Assembly (NCBI GenBank): GCA_038106145.1
Contig: JAYODD010000016.1
Coordinates: 1 to 59,816 of the forward strand
Source: JBFJKD01 sp038106145
Lineage (GTDB): Bacteria; Pseudomonadota; Gammaproteobacteria; Pseudomonadales; Porticoccaceae
Direction of reading: 5' to 3'
DNA: 59,816 nucleotides
The translations under genes were made by a program, and so were the position numbers. The notes beneath the pieces were generated by a model. The model worked only from the letters and a program-made list of their open reading frames with translations. It did no database searches and was not told the DNA's origin. This document shows, in pieces, positions 33,941 through 43,618 of this stretch. How positions within the stretch are numbered: the first letter of the stretch is position 1; each line of letters opens with the position of its first letter.

Positions 33941-35122
33941 TCATACCACCTCAAACAAACCGGCGGCGCCCATACCACCGCCGACACACATGGTGATCAC
34001 CACATATTTAGCTCCCTGGCGCTTACCTTCGCGCAGCGCATGGCCCACCATACGCGCGCCACTCATGCCATAGGGGTGCCCAATGGAGATCGCGCCGCCG
34101 TTAATATTCAACCGCTCTTCGGGAATTCCCAGCTTGTCGCGACAGTAGATGACCTGCACCGCAAACGCCTCGTTGAGCTCCCAAACGCCAATATCATCCA
34201 TTTTTAGACCGTGCTGCCTGAGCAATTTTGGAATCGCGAACACCGGTCCGATCCCCATTTCATCGGGCTCGCAACCGGCCACTGCCATACCCCGATAAAT
34301 GCCGAGGGGTTGCAACCCTGTTTGCTCCGCCGCTTTACTGTCCATCACCACACAGGCGGCAGCCCCATCGGAAAGCTGGCTGGCGTTGCCCGCGGTAATA
34401 CACCCGCCGTCGATCACCGGTTTAAGCCCGGCCAGCCCATCCGCACTGGTGTCCGGGCGATTTCCTTCGTCCTGGTTCAGGGTTTTTTCCACCAGACTGA
34501 CTTCTTTGGTCGTCTTGTCCACCACACCCATGGTGGCGGTTACCTGAATAATTTCATCATCGAATTTGCCTGCGAGTTGGGCGGCCGCGGTGCGCTGCTG
34601 CGATTGCAGGGCGTAGGCGTCCTGTTGCTCGCGACTGATGCCATAGCGTTTTGCCACCACCTCGGCAGTCTGCAACATCGGCATATAAATATCTTTGTGC
34701 AACGCGACCAGCCGCGGATCCACGCCGCGGTGGCGATTCATATGCTCATTCTGTACCAGACTGATTTGTTCCACCCCGGCGCCCACCGCCGTGGTCATGC
34801 CATCGTACACAATCTGTTTGGCGGCTGTCGCAATAGCCATCAATCCCGAGGAGCACTGACGATCCAGGGTCATGCCGCTGACCGTCACCGGTAGCCCCGC
34901 AGCCAGCCCTGCCAGACGGCCAATATTGGACCCGGCACTACCCTGGGTCAGAGCGCAACCCATAATTACATCGTCAATCGTGGCGGGGTCTATACCGGCG
35001 CGTGCCACCGCCGCCTCAATCGCCCAGCCGCCCAGGGTGGGCGCCTCGGTATTGTTAAAGACACCGCGATAGGCCTTGCCGATCGGGGTGCGTGCAGTGG
35101 CGACAATGACAGCTTCTTTCAC
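33941..35122 (-). CDS. Acetyl-CoA C-acyltransferase (thiolase)
   Basis: A 393-residue thiolase. It has the nucleophile cysteine near residue 91 (TLDRQCSSGLMAIA), the catalytic histidine (GGAISIGHPYGMSGARM) and the second cysteine near the C-terminus (VITMCVGGGMGAAGL). The GTG at 35122 with an AGGAG Shine-Dalgarno gives VKEAVIVATARTPIG and the standard length; a TTG at 35140 would start before that site. It closes the beta-oxidation cycle encoded by this operon. Chain-length preference is unknown. Confidence 0.94.
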   Translation of the reverse strand: MKEAVIVATARTPIGKAYRGVFNNTEAPTLGGWAIEAAVARAGIDPATIDDVIMGCALTQGSAGSNIGRLAGLAAGLPVTVSGMTLDRQCSSGLMAIATAAKQIVYDGMTTAVGAGVEQISLVQNEHMNRHRGVDPRLVALHKDIYMPMLQTAEVVAKRYGISREQQDAYALQSQQRTAAAQLAGKFDDEIIQVTATMGVVDKTTKEVSLVEKTLNQDEGNRPDTSADGLAGLKPVIDGGCITAGNASQLSDGAAACVVMDSKAAEQTGLQPLGIYRGMAVAGCEPDEMGIGPVFAIPKLLRQHGLKMDDIGVWELNEAFAVQVIYCRDKLGIPEERLNINGGAISIGHPYGMSGARMVGHALREGKRQGAKYVVITMCVGGGMGAAGLFEVV

Positions 35123-35168
35123 GATGAACTCCTGATGCAAATTAAATTTTTAGCGCAACCCCCCGGGT

Positions 35169-36080
35169 TTAACCCTGGAGTTCCATGCCTTTGCGCATGT
35201 ATTTCTGAATCTGTTGTCCGGCGCCGGTCATAACCTGCTGCCCTGCCTCGGCGTCAAGTTGTGCCCAGTGGGCAATCACTTCCTCCGGGGTCTGGGCGCC
35301 CGGCGGCAGACTAATGCCCTCCGTTTCGTAAATATGCGTGCTGGCATAGCCGCCCGCCCCGCAACAAAGAATAAAACGATTGGGCGCGGCGTCGTGACAC
35401 AGGGTCAGCAGCCCGGCAGTTACCGCCTCGGCTGTCATCAGTCTGGCGGCGCCGGGATCGGGCATAATATCTTCCGTCATACGGGTGAGCGCAGCGGGCG
35501 CCAGCGCGTTGACCCGGATGCCGTATTTCTGCCCCTCCAGCACCAGCGTATTCATCAGGCCCAGCACCGCCATTTTCGCTGCACCGTAGTTGGACTGACC
35601 GAAGTTGCCATACATGCCGCTGGCGGACGTGGTCATGACGATGCGGCCGTACTCCTGCTCGCGCATCATCTCCCACACCGCCTTGCAACAGTGCATGGTC
35701 CCCATCAGGTGCACATCAACCACCGCTCTAAAATCCTCCAGGGACATTTTCGCGAACGTTTTGTCCCGTAAAATCCCTGCATTATTGATCAATATATCCA
35801 CCCGACCCCAGGCCTCGCGCGCCTGCGCCACCATCGCTTCCACCTGGGTGAAATCCGCAACGTTGGCGCCGTTGGCCAACGCCTCGCCACCGCGCTCCTC
35901 AATCAGCGCCACCACTTCCTGTGCCGCGGCGCTGGAACGACCCGACCCGCTGCGATCACCCCCCAGGTCATTGACCACAACTTTGGCGCCACGCTCCGCC
36001 AAAGCCAGCGCATGGGAACGCCCAAGACCGTTGCCAGCGCCTGTTACTATGGCGACCCGGCCGTCAAATCGTACTGTCAT
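35169..36080 (-). CDS. SDR-family 3-hydroxyacyl-CoA dehydrogenase (MFE-2 type)
   Basis: A 303-residue SDR with TGAGNGLGRSHALALAERGAKVVVNDLGG at the N-terminus, the pattern of the dehydrogenase part of eukaryotic peroxisomal multifunctional enzyme type 2. Catalytic Ser, Tyr and Lys occur in TSASGMYGNFGQSNYGAAKM. The next gene upstream encodes a MaoC hydratase, the second half of MFE-2, so here the two activities are on separate proteins. It probably oxidises (3R)-hydroxyacyl-CoA. Confidence 0.9.
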   Translation of the reverse strand: MTVRFDGRVAIVTGAGNGLGRSHALALAERGAKVVVNDLGGDRSGSGRSSAAAQEVVALIEERGGEALANGANVADFTQVEAMVAQAREAWGRVDILINNAGILRDKTFAKMSLEDFRAVVDVHLMGTMHCCKAVWEMMREQEYGRIVMTTSASGMYGNFGQSNYGAAKMAVLGLMNTLVLEGQKYGIRVNALAPAALTRMTEDIMPDPGAARLMTAEAVTAGLLTLCHDAAPNRFILCCGAGGYASTHIYETEGISLPPGAQTPEEVIAHWAQLDAEAGQQVMTGAGQQIQKYMRKGMELQG

Positions 36081-36151
36081 CTCATTACCCCCATCGGTTT
36101 CAGATTACCTCGCCAGCCGCACCGGACTGACTGGCCAGAGTATTTACACAT

Positions 36152-36613
36152 TCACGTAAAAATCATGGACAGCCATTCTGCCATCAGGGCCGGTTTTTCT
36201 TCCCCTTCGATTTCGATGATGACTTCCAGCTTGAACAAATATTGCCCCGGTTTTTTTTCGGTCGCCTCCAGTAACTTTGTTTTTGCCCGTATGCGACTTC
36301 CAACCTTGACCGGTTGCAAAAAACGCACCTTGTCAAAACCGTAATTCACCCCCATGGTGCGGTTGGGCACATCGACTCCGACTCCCGATTGCAGAAAATG
36401 GGCGAGCAGGGACAATGTTAAAAAACCGTGGGCAATGGTGGTGCCAAACGGCGAATTCGCGGCTTTCTCCGGATCGACGTGAATAAATTGGTGGTCCAGC
36501 GTGACATCAGCAAACTCATTGATGCGCTCCTGATCGATCAAAAACCAGTCGGAAGGCCCCGCCTCCGCGCCGATCTGTGCCGGTAAATTCTTGACGTCGA
36601 TTGTGATGGCCAT
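36152..36613 (-). CDS. MaoC-like enoyl-CoA hydratase
   Basis: A 153-residue hot-dog-fold protein. The hydratase-2 motif is recognisable in DVTLDHQFIHVDPEKAANSPFGTTIAHGF (catalytic Asp and His at DHQFIH), and VNYGFDKVRFLQPVKVGSRI follows. Such single-domain proteins hydrate enoyl-CoA to (3R)-hydroxyacyl-CoA. It lies between the acyl-CoA dehydrogenase pair and the SDR in a probable beta-oxidation operon. Confidence 0.93.
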   Translation of the reverse strand: MAITIDVKNLPAQIGAEAGPSDWFLIDQERINEFADVTLDHQFIHVDPEKAANSPFGTTIAHGFLTLSLLAHFLQSGVGVDVPNRTMGVNYGFDKVRFLQPVKVGSRIRAKTKLLEATEKKPGQYLFKLEVIIEIEGEEKPALMAEWLSMIFT

Positions 36614-36734
36614 AACCTGCTCCTGTTTACCGTTGTAATAATCTGCGCATTTTCGCCACGCCGGGAAAATTAATAACAGCAGACATCACGTGCGCGGGAA
36701 CAACCTGCGCGAAAAAATGCCTCCCGCCCGCTGG

Positions 36735-37871
36735 TTAATACCCCGAAAGCTCGGCAAAGCGCCGCAGATGATAGCGCTGGTCGCCATACAGCTGTTCGGC
36801 AACCCGCGCGCGCTTGATAAAAAAGCCCAGATCGAGCTCGTCGGTCATGCCGATGCCACCATGCATCTGAATCGCCTCGTTAGTGGCCAGTTGCGCGACT
36901 GCGCTAACTTTCGCTTTGGCGATACTGACCTGCCGCGCGCTGTCGGGATGACTTTCCTGCAACCCCTGCAACGCTCGCAAAACCACAGATCTGGCCTGCT
37001 GCAATTCACTGAACAGATGGGCTGCCCGATGTTGCAAACCCTGAAACGAACCAATTGTCACCCCGAACTGTTTGCGCTCCTGCAGGTACTTAACCGTGCG
37101 CTCAAACACTTCCAGGGCAATTCCCAGCAGTTCCGCCGCAAGATGCGCGTTGCCGATATCCAGCACTTGCCGCTGCAAGGCAAAGCCACCGTGGAGGTCA
37201 CCGAGTATTGCTTCGCGATCCACCGCCACATCCTTAAACCGAACCATGGCGCTATTGCGGCTATCGGCCATAATCACCCGCTCGATGTGCACCCCTGAGG
37301 CTGCCGCATCCACCAGAAACAACGTCAGGCCCGCGCTGCTGCCGCCGGCACCATGGGTGCGCGCGCAAACGATGAGGATTTGCGCACTGTGGCCATCGAC
37401 CACAAACTGTTTTTCACCGTTTAACAGGTACCCGGAAGAGGTTTTTTGCGCCGTCATTGCTACGGCCGACGGATCGTGGCGCGGCCCTTCGTCCACGGCG
37501 AGCGCCAGCAAGAGCTCGCCCGCACTTATTTTCGGCAACAATGCTTGTTGCTGCTCGCCGCCAGCCAGTACGAGCGCGCTCGCCCCGAGCACGGCGGAGG
37601 CAAACAACGGTGACGCGGTCAGCGTGCGGCCACAGGCCTCGCTGATCTGGCCCATGCCCACGTGCCCGAAAGCGAGTCCGCCGTATTGTTCCGGGATTAA
37701 AATGCCGGACCACCCCATATCGGTCATTTGCTGCCACAGCGCCCGGGAAAATCCGTCGGCGTCGCGCTCGTCCCGTAGTTTACGCAGGGCCTCAACAGGC
37801 GCGACCTCGCGCAAGAATCCGTCCGCCGACTCCTTCAGCATTCGCTGTTCTTCGTTCAGTATCAATGCCAC
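36735..37871 (-). CDS. Acyl-CoA dehydrogenase subunit lacking the catalytic glutamate
   Basis: A 378-residue acyl-CoA dehydrogenase. Fold motifs are present (EEQRMLKESADGFLRE, HGGIGMTDELDLGFFIKRAR), but where the catalytic Glu of MCAD-type enzymes lies (YEGT) this protein reads AEQLYGDQRYH, without a Glu in place. This suggests the non-catalytic half of a heteromeric dehydrogenase with the adjacent gene. The GTG at 37871 has a GAGAGG Shine-Dalgarno. A longer ATG start at 37949, overlapping the neighbour's stop by ATGA, is possible but gives an atypical N-terminus. Confidence 0.88.
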   Translation of the reverse strand: MALILNEEQRMLKESADGFLREVAPVEALRKLRDERDADGFSRALWQQMTDMGWSGILIPEQYGGLAFGHVGMGQISEACGRTLTASPLFASAVLGASALVLAGGEQQQALLPKISAGELLLALAVDEGPRHDPSAVAMTAQKTSSGYLLNGEKQFVVDGHSAQILIVCARTHGAGGSSAGLTLFLVDAAASGVHIERVIMADSRNSAMVRFKDVAVDREAILGDLHGGFALQRQVLDIGNAHLAAELLGIALEVFERTVKYLQERKQFGVTIGSFQGLQHRAAHLFSELQQARSVVLRALQGLQESHPDSARQVSIAKAKVSAVAQLATNEAIQMHGGIGMTDELDLGFFIKRARVAEQLYGDQRYHLRRFAELSGY

Positions 37872-37945
37872 CTGCACACCTCTCGCATTCGCGCGATGAT
37901 TTGTTGCGGCGCACCACCGCGCCTGCTGAGCGCACACACCATCAT

Positions 37946-39175
37946 TCAACCCAGTCCCAGAATGCGTTTGCTGATCACATTCAACTGGATTTCCGAGGTC
38001 CCGCCTTCGATGGAATTACCCTTGCTGCGCAGCCACTGACTGGCCAGCAAACCGTTGTTGAAGGCTTCACCCTCCCACGCCAACGCGTCCAGACCGTAAA
38101 TGCCGAGCAGCAGTTCAAAGCGCCGTTTGTTAAGTTCCGTGCCAGCGTACTTCAGCACCGACGACGCGGTGCCCACCCCCTGACCCGCTCTGGCCTCATC
38201 GACGACGCGCTCCGCGGTGAGTTCGTAGGCGCACATATCCACTTCCCAACGGGCTATTGCCTCCCGCAGTGACGGGTCCCGCAACACGCCACCGTCCACG
38301 CCGATAGCGGCGACCGCCAACTCACTCAAGCTTTTCGCTCCCGCGGTATTCTTGCCGAGGTTGCCGATCATCTCGCGCTCGTGGGTGAGCAGGTACTTGG
38401 CGATTTCCCAGCCCTGGTTGATTCCACCGACCACCTGGTTTTTTTCCACGCGCACATCGTCGAGGAAGGTTTCGCAAAACGGAGAATTGCCCGATATCAG
38501 CCTGATTGGCCGGGTAGACACCCCTGGGGTTTCCATATCAAATAACACCAGGCTGATGCCGAGATGCTTGGGTGCGTCCGGGGCGGTGCGCACCAGGCAG
38601 AACATCCAGTCCGCCTGATCGGCATAGGAGGTCCAGATTTTTTGACCGTTAACAATAAAATGATCGCCGCGGTCCTCCGCGCGGGTCTGCAAACTCGCCA
38701 GATCCGAGCCTGCTCCGGGCTCGCTGTAACCCTGACACCAGCGGATTTCGCCGCGCACAATGGGCGGTATATGCTGCTTTTTCAGAGCTTCCGAGCCGTA
38801 CTTTAATATCGCCGGACCAATCATCCACAGCCCGAAACTGCTCAACGGCGGGCGCGCGTCAATGCGCTCCATTTCTTCCCGCAAAATTTTCGCCTGTTCC
38901 TTGTTGAGTCCTCCACCGCCATATTCGAGGGGCCATTCCGGAGCGGTCCAACCCCGCGTAGCCATGCGCTCGAGCCACACCCGCTGGTCGTCGCTGGCGT
39001 ACACACAGCGGCGCCCACCCCAGCACCGATCGTCGAAATCCGCCAACGGTTGTTGCATGGAGCGGGGACAGTTGCTCGCCAGCCATTCACGTACCTGTGC
39101 CCTGAATTCGTCGGCGCTATCTGCGTGCACACCGCGACTGGCATCCACAAGCGGTTGCGATTTTGTCCTATCCAA
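37946..39175 (-). CDS. Acyl-CoA dehydrogenase with catalytic glutamate
   Basis: A 409-residue acyl-CoA dehydrogenase with WCQGYSEPGAGSDLASLQTRAE in the flavin/substrate region and a catalytic Glu390 in SIEGGTSEIQLN, the form seen in steroid- and long-branched-substrate dehydrogenases. The best start is TTG at 39175, because AGGAGGA lies 5 bp upstream; upstream ATG (39220) and GTG (39280) starts lack such a site. It is probably the catalytic partner of the next gene. It is the first gene of the operon, 193 bp downstream of the parC stop. Confidence 0.9.
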   Translation of the reverse strand: MDRTKSQPLVDASRGVHADSADEFRAQVREWLASNCPRSMQQPLADFDDRCWGGRRCVYASDDQRVWLERMATRGWTAPEWPLEYGGGGLNKEQAKILREEMERIDARPPLSSFGLWMIGPAILKYGSEALKKQHIPPIVRGEIRWCQGYSEPGAGSDLASLQTRAEDRGDHFIVNGQKIWTSYADQADWMFCLVRTAPDAPKHLGISLVLFDMETPGVSTRPIRLISGNSPFCETFLDDVRVEKNQVVGGINQGWEIAKYLLTHEREMIGNLGKNTAGAKSLSELAVAAIGVDGGVLRDPSLREAIARWEVDMCAYELTAERVVDEARAGQGVGTASSVLKYAGTELNKRRFELLLGIYGLDALAWEGEAFNNGLLASQWLRSKGNSIEGGTSEIQLNVISKRILGLG

Positions 39176-39368
39176 AACTATCCTCCTGTCCGACCGGCGA
39201 CGGGTATCAAGCGACACCATGGCGGGTGACCGGTGCGTTTGCAGCAAGCGAAGCATGTCCTGCAGCACTTGATCCACCACCGCAACGTACTGGGTATATT
39301 ACGGCAACAGGAAAAAAATTTAATCCATCGGTAACATCGGAGAAATAATTAATCGTGACCAGGGATTT

Positions 39369-41615
39369 CTAGTTTTTAGCGCCAACCACCACGCGATCGA
39401 CCTTCTGCAGCCCGCGCGGCAGCTTGCTGCCCCGGCGGCCCCGTTCACCGTGGTAATACTCCAGATCCCTGGTGCTGAGGTTCAGCTGGCGCTTTCCGGA
39501 ATGGACCGTCAGTTGCTGCTGGGCGCTAACCACCGTCACCGCCAGCATGTACTCCTCCCGCGCCTGCAAACGCGCGGCGGGAATGCCAATGATTTTATTG
39601 CCCTTGCCCCGCGATAATAACGGCAGGTCCGCCAGCGGAAATACCAGCATGCGACCCTCATTGCTAAGGGCGACTACGAGACTGTTTTCCATGTCGGTCA
39701 ACGCCACGGGGGGCAACACAAGGGCGCCTTGGGGGACACTGAGACAGGCTTTTCCAGAACGGTTTTTGGTGTACAGATCGGCGATGGCGGCCACGAAGCC
39801 GTAACCGGCGTCCGTCGCCAGTAACACTCGGGTCTGATTGTCACCGATGGCGAGACCGCGGAAGGTAGCGCCAGACGGGGCGTTCACGCGCCCGGTGACG
39901 GGCTCGCCCTGGCCCCGCGCCGATGGCAGCGTGTGCGCGGGCAGGGCATAGGTGCGCCCGGTGGAATCCAGCAAAATGACGTTCTGATTGCTTTTGCCAC
40001 GCGCCGCCGCCAATAGTCGGTCGCCAGACTTATAGCTAAGCGCCGCCGCGTCGATATCGTGCCCGCGGCCCGCGCGAATCCAGCCTTTTTCCGACAGCAC
40101 TACGGTCACATCTTCCGAGGTCAACAACTCAATTTCTGAAAACGCCTGAGCCTCGGCCCGCGCCACCAGCGGCGAGCGACGCGGGTCGCCATACTTTTCG
40201 GCGACCTGTTGCAACTCCGTCGCAACCAGCTTCTTCAACTGCCGCGTCGAGCCGAGGATCTTCTCCAGCTTGTTCCGTTCGGCGGACAATTCGTCCTGCT
40301 CGGCGCGCAATTTGACTTCTTCCAGCCGGGCCAGCTGGCGCAGCTTTAAATCCAGTACGGCGTCAGCCTGCTGCTGACTGAGGCCGAAGCGAGCCATCAG
40401 TTGTTCCCGCGGCTGATCTTCGTTGCGCACAATGGCGATCACTTCGTCGATATTGAGAAAGGCGATCAGGTAACCGTCGAGCACATGTAAGCGCGCCAGC
40501 ACTTTCTCGAGACGAAACTCCAGGCGCCGCCGCACCGTCGCCAGGCGAAACTCGAGCCACGCGCCGAGGATTGCGGGCAACGTGCGCACCCCGGGACGGC
40601 CGTCGAGGCCGATCATATTGAGGTTGATGCGGTAGCTGCGCTCCAGATCCGTGGTGGCGTAAAGATGCCCCATCAGAGCTTCCAGATCGATGCGATTGGA
40701 ACGCGGCACGATCACCAGTCGCGTGGGATTTTCATGGTCGGATTCGTCGCGCAAATCCGCCACCATGGGCAGTTTTTTCGCCTGCATCTGCTGCGCTATC
40801 TGTTCCAGTATCTTGGCGGGCGATGCCTGATAGGGCAGGGCCGTGACGATAATATCGCCATCCTCCCGGGTCCATACGGCACGCATTTTTATCGAACCGC
40901 GCCCCGTTTCGTAAGCGCTGATGATCTCTTCCCGGGAGGAGATAATTTCCGCTTCGGTGGGATAATCCGGCCCCTGAATATGTTCGCACAGCTCGCGGGC
41001 CGTCGCTTTGGGCGCTTCCAACAAGCGCAGGCAGGCACTCACCACTTCTCTCAGGTTGTGGGGTGGAATATCCGTGGCCATACCCACCGCGATGCCGGTC
41101 ACGCTGTTCAATAACACGTTGGGCACCTGGGCCGGCAACACCGCGGGCTCCTCCAGGGTGCCGTCGAAGTTGGGCTGCCACTGCACAGTGCCCTGGTCGA
41201 GTTCGGCCAGCAATAAATCCGCATAGGGCGCCAGCCGGGACTCGGTGTAACGCATGGCGGCAAAGGATTTGGGGTCGTCCGCGGAGCCCCAGTTGCCCTG
41301 TCCATCAACCAGCGGATAGCGGTAGGAAAACGGCTGCGCGATCAACACCATCGCTTCGTAGGCAGCGCTGTCCCCGTGGGGATGAAATTTACCGATGACA
41401 TCGCCCACCGTGCGTGCGGATTTCTTGTATTTTGCCGTGGCGTGCAGCCCCAGTTCACTCATCGCGTAGATAATGCGCCGCTGCACTGGCTTTAGCCCGT
41501 CGCCAATATGCGGCAGCGCCCGGTCGAGAATGACGTACATCGAATAATCGAGGTAGGATTTTTCCGCGTAATCCCGCAGCGCTACGCGCTCTTCCGGTGA
41601 ATCGGTTGTAATCAT
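39369..41615 (-). CDS. parC: DNA topoisomerase IV subunit A
   Basis: A 748-residue ParC, the DNA-cleaving subunit of topoisomerase IV. The catalytic tyrosine is Tyr123 (MRYTESRL). The quinolone region HPHGDSAAYEAMV has Ser83 and Glu87 (E. coli Ser80, Glu84), the wild-type susceptible residues. Five-bladed C-terminal repeat segments follow. It is 114 bp downstream of parE on the same strand, a closer arrangement than in E. coli. Confidence 0.97.
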   Translation of the reverse strand: MITTDSPEERVALRDYAEKSYLDYSMYVILDRALPHIGDGLKPVQRRIIYAMSELGLHATAKYKKSARTVGDVIGKFHPHGDSAAYEAMVLIAQPFSYRYPLVDGQGNWGSADDPKSFAAMRYTESRLAPYADLLLAELDQGTVQWQPNFDGTLEEPAVLPAQVPNVLLNSVTGIAVGMATDIPPHNLREVVSACLRLLEAPKATARELCEHIQGPDYPTEAEIISSREEIISAYETGRGSIKMRAVWTREDGDIIVTALPYQASPAKILEQIAQQMQAKKLPMVADLRDESDHENPTRLVIVPRSNRIDLEALMGHLYATTDLERSYRINLNMIGLDGRPGVRTLPAILGAWLEFRLATVRRRLEFRLEKVLARLHVLDGYLIAFLNIDEVIAIVRNEDQPREQLMARFGLSQQQADAVLDLKLRQLARLEEVKLRAEQDELSAERNKLEKILGSTRQLKKLVATELQQVAEKYGDPRRSPLVARAEAQAFSEIELLTSEDVTVVLSEKGWIRAGRGHDIDAAALSYKSGDRLLAAARGKSNQNVILLDSTGRTYALPAHTLPSARGQGEPVTGRVNAPSGATFRGLAIGDNQTRVLLATDAGYGFVAAIADLYTKNRSGKACLSVPQGALVLPPVALTDMENSLVVALSNEGRMLVFPLADLPLLSRGKGNKIIGIPAARLQAREEYMLAVTVVSAQQQLTVHSGKRQLNLSTRDLEYYHGERGRRGSKLPRGLQKVDRVVVGAKN

Positions 41616-41729
41616 TTGATTCTGTGCCTGTTGCGATAAGGTTTGGCGTAACTGTTGTCACTCATTGGCATACGGGGAATTGATCACCCTCGTATAGTTT
41701 ATTTACCGGGCGAGTCGTGCCGGAACCGA

Positions 41730-43616
41730 CTAACTCACTTCGGCGAGGCTGCCCTTTTCTTCCAGCCAGGCCTTGCGATCGCCTGCGCGTTTTTTGGCCA
41801 GCAACATGTCGAGCAGTTCGTGTGTATCCTGTTCAGACTCCAGCGACAATTGCACCAGGCGGCGCGTGTCCGGCGCCATGGTGGTTTCGCGCAACTGCAA
41901 CGGATTCATTTCGCCAAGCCCTTTGAAGCGCGTCACCTGCACCTTGCCGCGCTTCTTTTCCGCTTCGATGCGATCCAGAATCCCCTGCTTCTCATACTCG
42001 TCCAGGGCGTAAAAAACCTCCTTGCCCGCGTCCACGCGAAACAATGGCGGCATCGCTACGTAAATATAACCGGCGCTGACCAACGGACGAAAATGCCGTA
42101 AAAAAAGCGCACAGATCAACGTCGCTATATGGGCGCCGTCGGAATCGGCATCCGCCAGAATACAGATTTTATGGTAGCGCAAGCCGCTCAAATCCGCGCT
42201 GCCTGGGTCGACCCCGATCGCCACGGAGATGTCGTGAACTTCCTGCGATGCGAGAATATCCTGGCTCTCCAACTCCCAGGTATTAAGTATCTTGCCACGC
42301 AGCGGCATGATGGCCTGAAACTCGCGACTGCGCGCCTGTTTGGCCGAGCCACCGGCGGAGTCGCCCTCCACCAGGAACAGCTCCGATTGATCCGGTGCAT
42401 TACTCGAACAATCCGCCAGCTTGCCCGGCAGCGCCGGGCCCGCGGTAATTTTTTTGCGCGCCACGGCCTTGTTGGCGCGCATGCGGCGCTGCGCATTACC
42501 AATACACAGCTCGGCCAGCGTTTCCGCCTCCTCAATATGCTGGTTAAGCCATAAGCTGAAGGCATCCTTGACTATACCGGACACAAACGCGGCGGCTTCC
42601 CGCGACGACAGCCGTTCCTTGGTCTGCCCCGAAAATTGCGGGTCGGTCAGCTTCGACGAGAGCACGTAACAGCATCGGTCCCAGATATCGTCCGGCGCCA
42701 GTTTGATACCGCGGGGCAGCAGATTGCGAATCTCGCAAAATTCCCGCATTGCCTCCAGCAACCCGGAACGAAAGCCGTTGACGTGGGTGCCACCCTGCAC
42801 AGTGGGAATCAGATTGACGTAGCTTTCCTGGGTTAACTCCCCGCCATTCGGCAGCCATTGCACGGCCCAGTCGACCGCTTCGGTTTCCGCCGCAAAACTG
42901 CCCACAAACACCTGGCGCGGCACCGTCTCCCAACCCTGGGTGGCGGCAGCGAGATAGTCCTGCAGGCCATCCGCGTAGCACCAGACCTCCTGTTCTCCGG
43001 TATTTTCGTCCCGGAACGACACCTTGAGCCCCGCGCACAGCACCGCCTTGGCACGCAGCACGTGCTTAAGGCGCGACACCGAGAACTTGACGACATCAAA
43101 ATATTGAGGGTCTGGATAAAAGCGCAGTTCTGTACCCGTGTTGCGCTTGCCGCAGGAGTCGACCACTTCGAGCTCTGATACTTTTTCGCCGCCCGCGAAA
43201 GCCATGCGATACAGGTTGCCGTCGCGGCGAATAAGCACCTCCAGACGCCGCGACAACGCGTTGACAACCGATACGCCGACCCCGTGCAGGCCACCGGAAA
43301 ACTGGTAGTTTTTATTGGAAAACTTACCCCCGGCGTGCAACGTACACAGGATAACCTCGACCCCGGGTTTGCGCTGTTCGGGATGCAGATCGACCGGCAT
43401 GCCCCGACCGTCGTCCGCGACCGCCAGTGAACCATCGCGATACAGAACCACATCGATATTGCGCGCGTGCCCGGCCAGTGCTTCGTCGACGCTATTGTCG
43501 ATCACTTCCTGAGCAAGATGATTCGGTCGGCTGGTGTCGGTGTACATGCCCGGTCGCTTGCGCACCGGGTCCAGTCCGGTCAGTACTTCAATATCCTCCG
43601 AATTATATTTGCTCAT
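41730..43616 (-). CDS. parE: DNA topoisomerase IV subunit B
   Basis: A 628-residue ParE with the GHKL ATPase motifs (VIDNSVDEALAG, VADDGRGMPVDLH, GGKFSNKNYQFSGGLHGVG) and the TOPRIM domain (ELFLVEGDSAGGSAKQAR, DADSDGAHI, PPLFRVD). The ATG at 43616 is preceded by GGGTG; a GTG at 43622 overlaps the yqiA stop as GTGA. It lies in the order yqiA-parE-parC on the minus strand. Confidence 0.97.
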   Translation of the reverse strand: MSKYNSEDIEVLTGLDPVRKRPGMYTDTSRPNHLAQEVIDNSVDEALAGHARNIDVVLYRDGSLAVADDGRGMPVDLHPEQRKPGVEVILCTLHAGGKFSNKNYQFSGGLHGVGVSVVNALSRRLEVLIRRDGNLYRMAFAGGEKVSELEVVDSCGKRNTGTELRFYPDPQYFDVVKFSVSRLKHVLRAKAVLCAGLKVSFRDENTGEQEVWCYADGLQDYLAAATQGWETVPRQVFVGSFAAETEAVDWAVQWLPNGGELTQESYVNLIPTVQGGTHVNGFRSGLLEAMREFCEIRNLLPRGIKLAPDDIWDRCCYVLSSKLTDPQFSGQTKERLSSREAAAFVSGIVKDAFSLWLNQHIEEAETLAELCIGNAQRRMRANKAVARKKITAGPALPGKLADCSSNAPDQSELFLVEGDSAGGSAKQARSREFQAIMPLRGKILNTWELESQDILASQEVHDISVAIGVDPGSADLSGLRYHKICILADADSDGAHIATLICALFLRHFRPLVSAGYIYVAMPPLFRVDAGKEVFYALDEYEKQGILDRIEAEKKRGKVQVTRFKGLGEMNPLQLRETTMAPDTRRLVQLSLESEQDTHELLDMLLAKKRAGDRKAWLEEKGSLAEVS

Positions 43617-43618
43617 CG

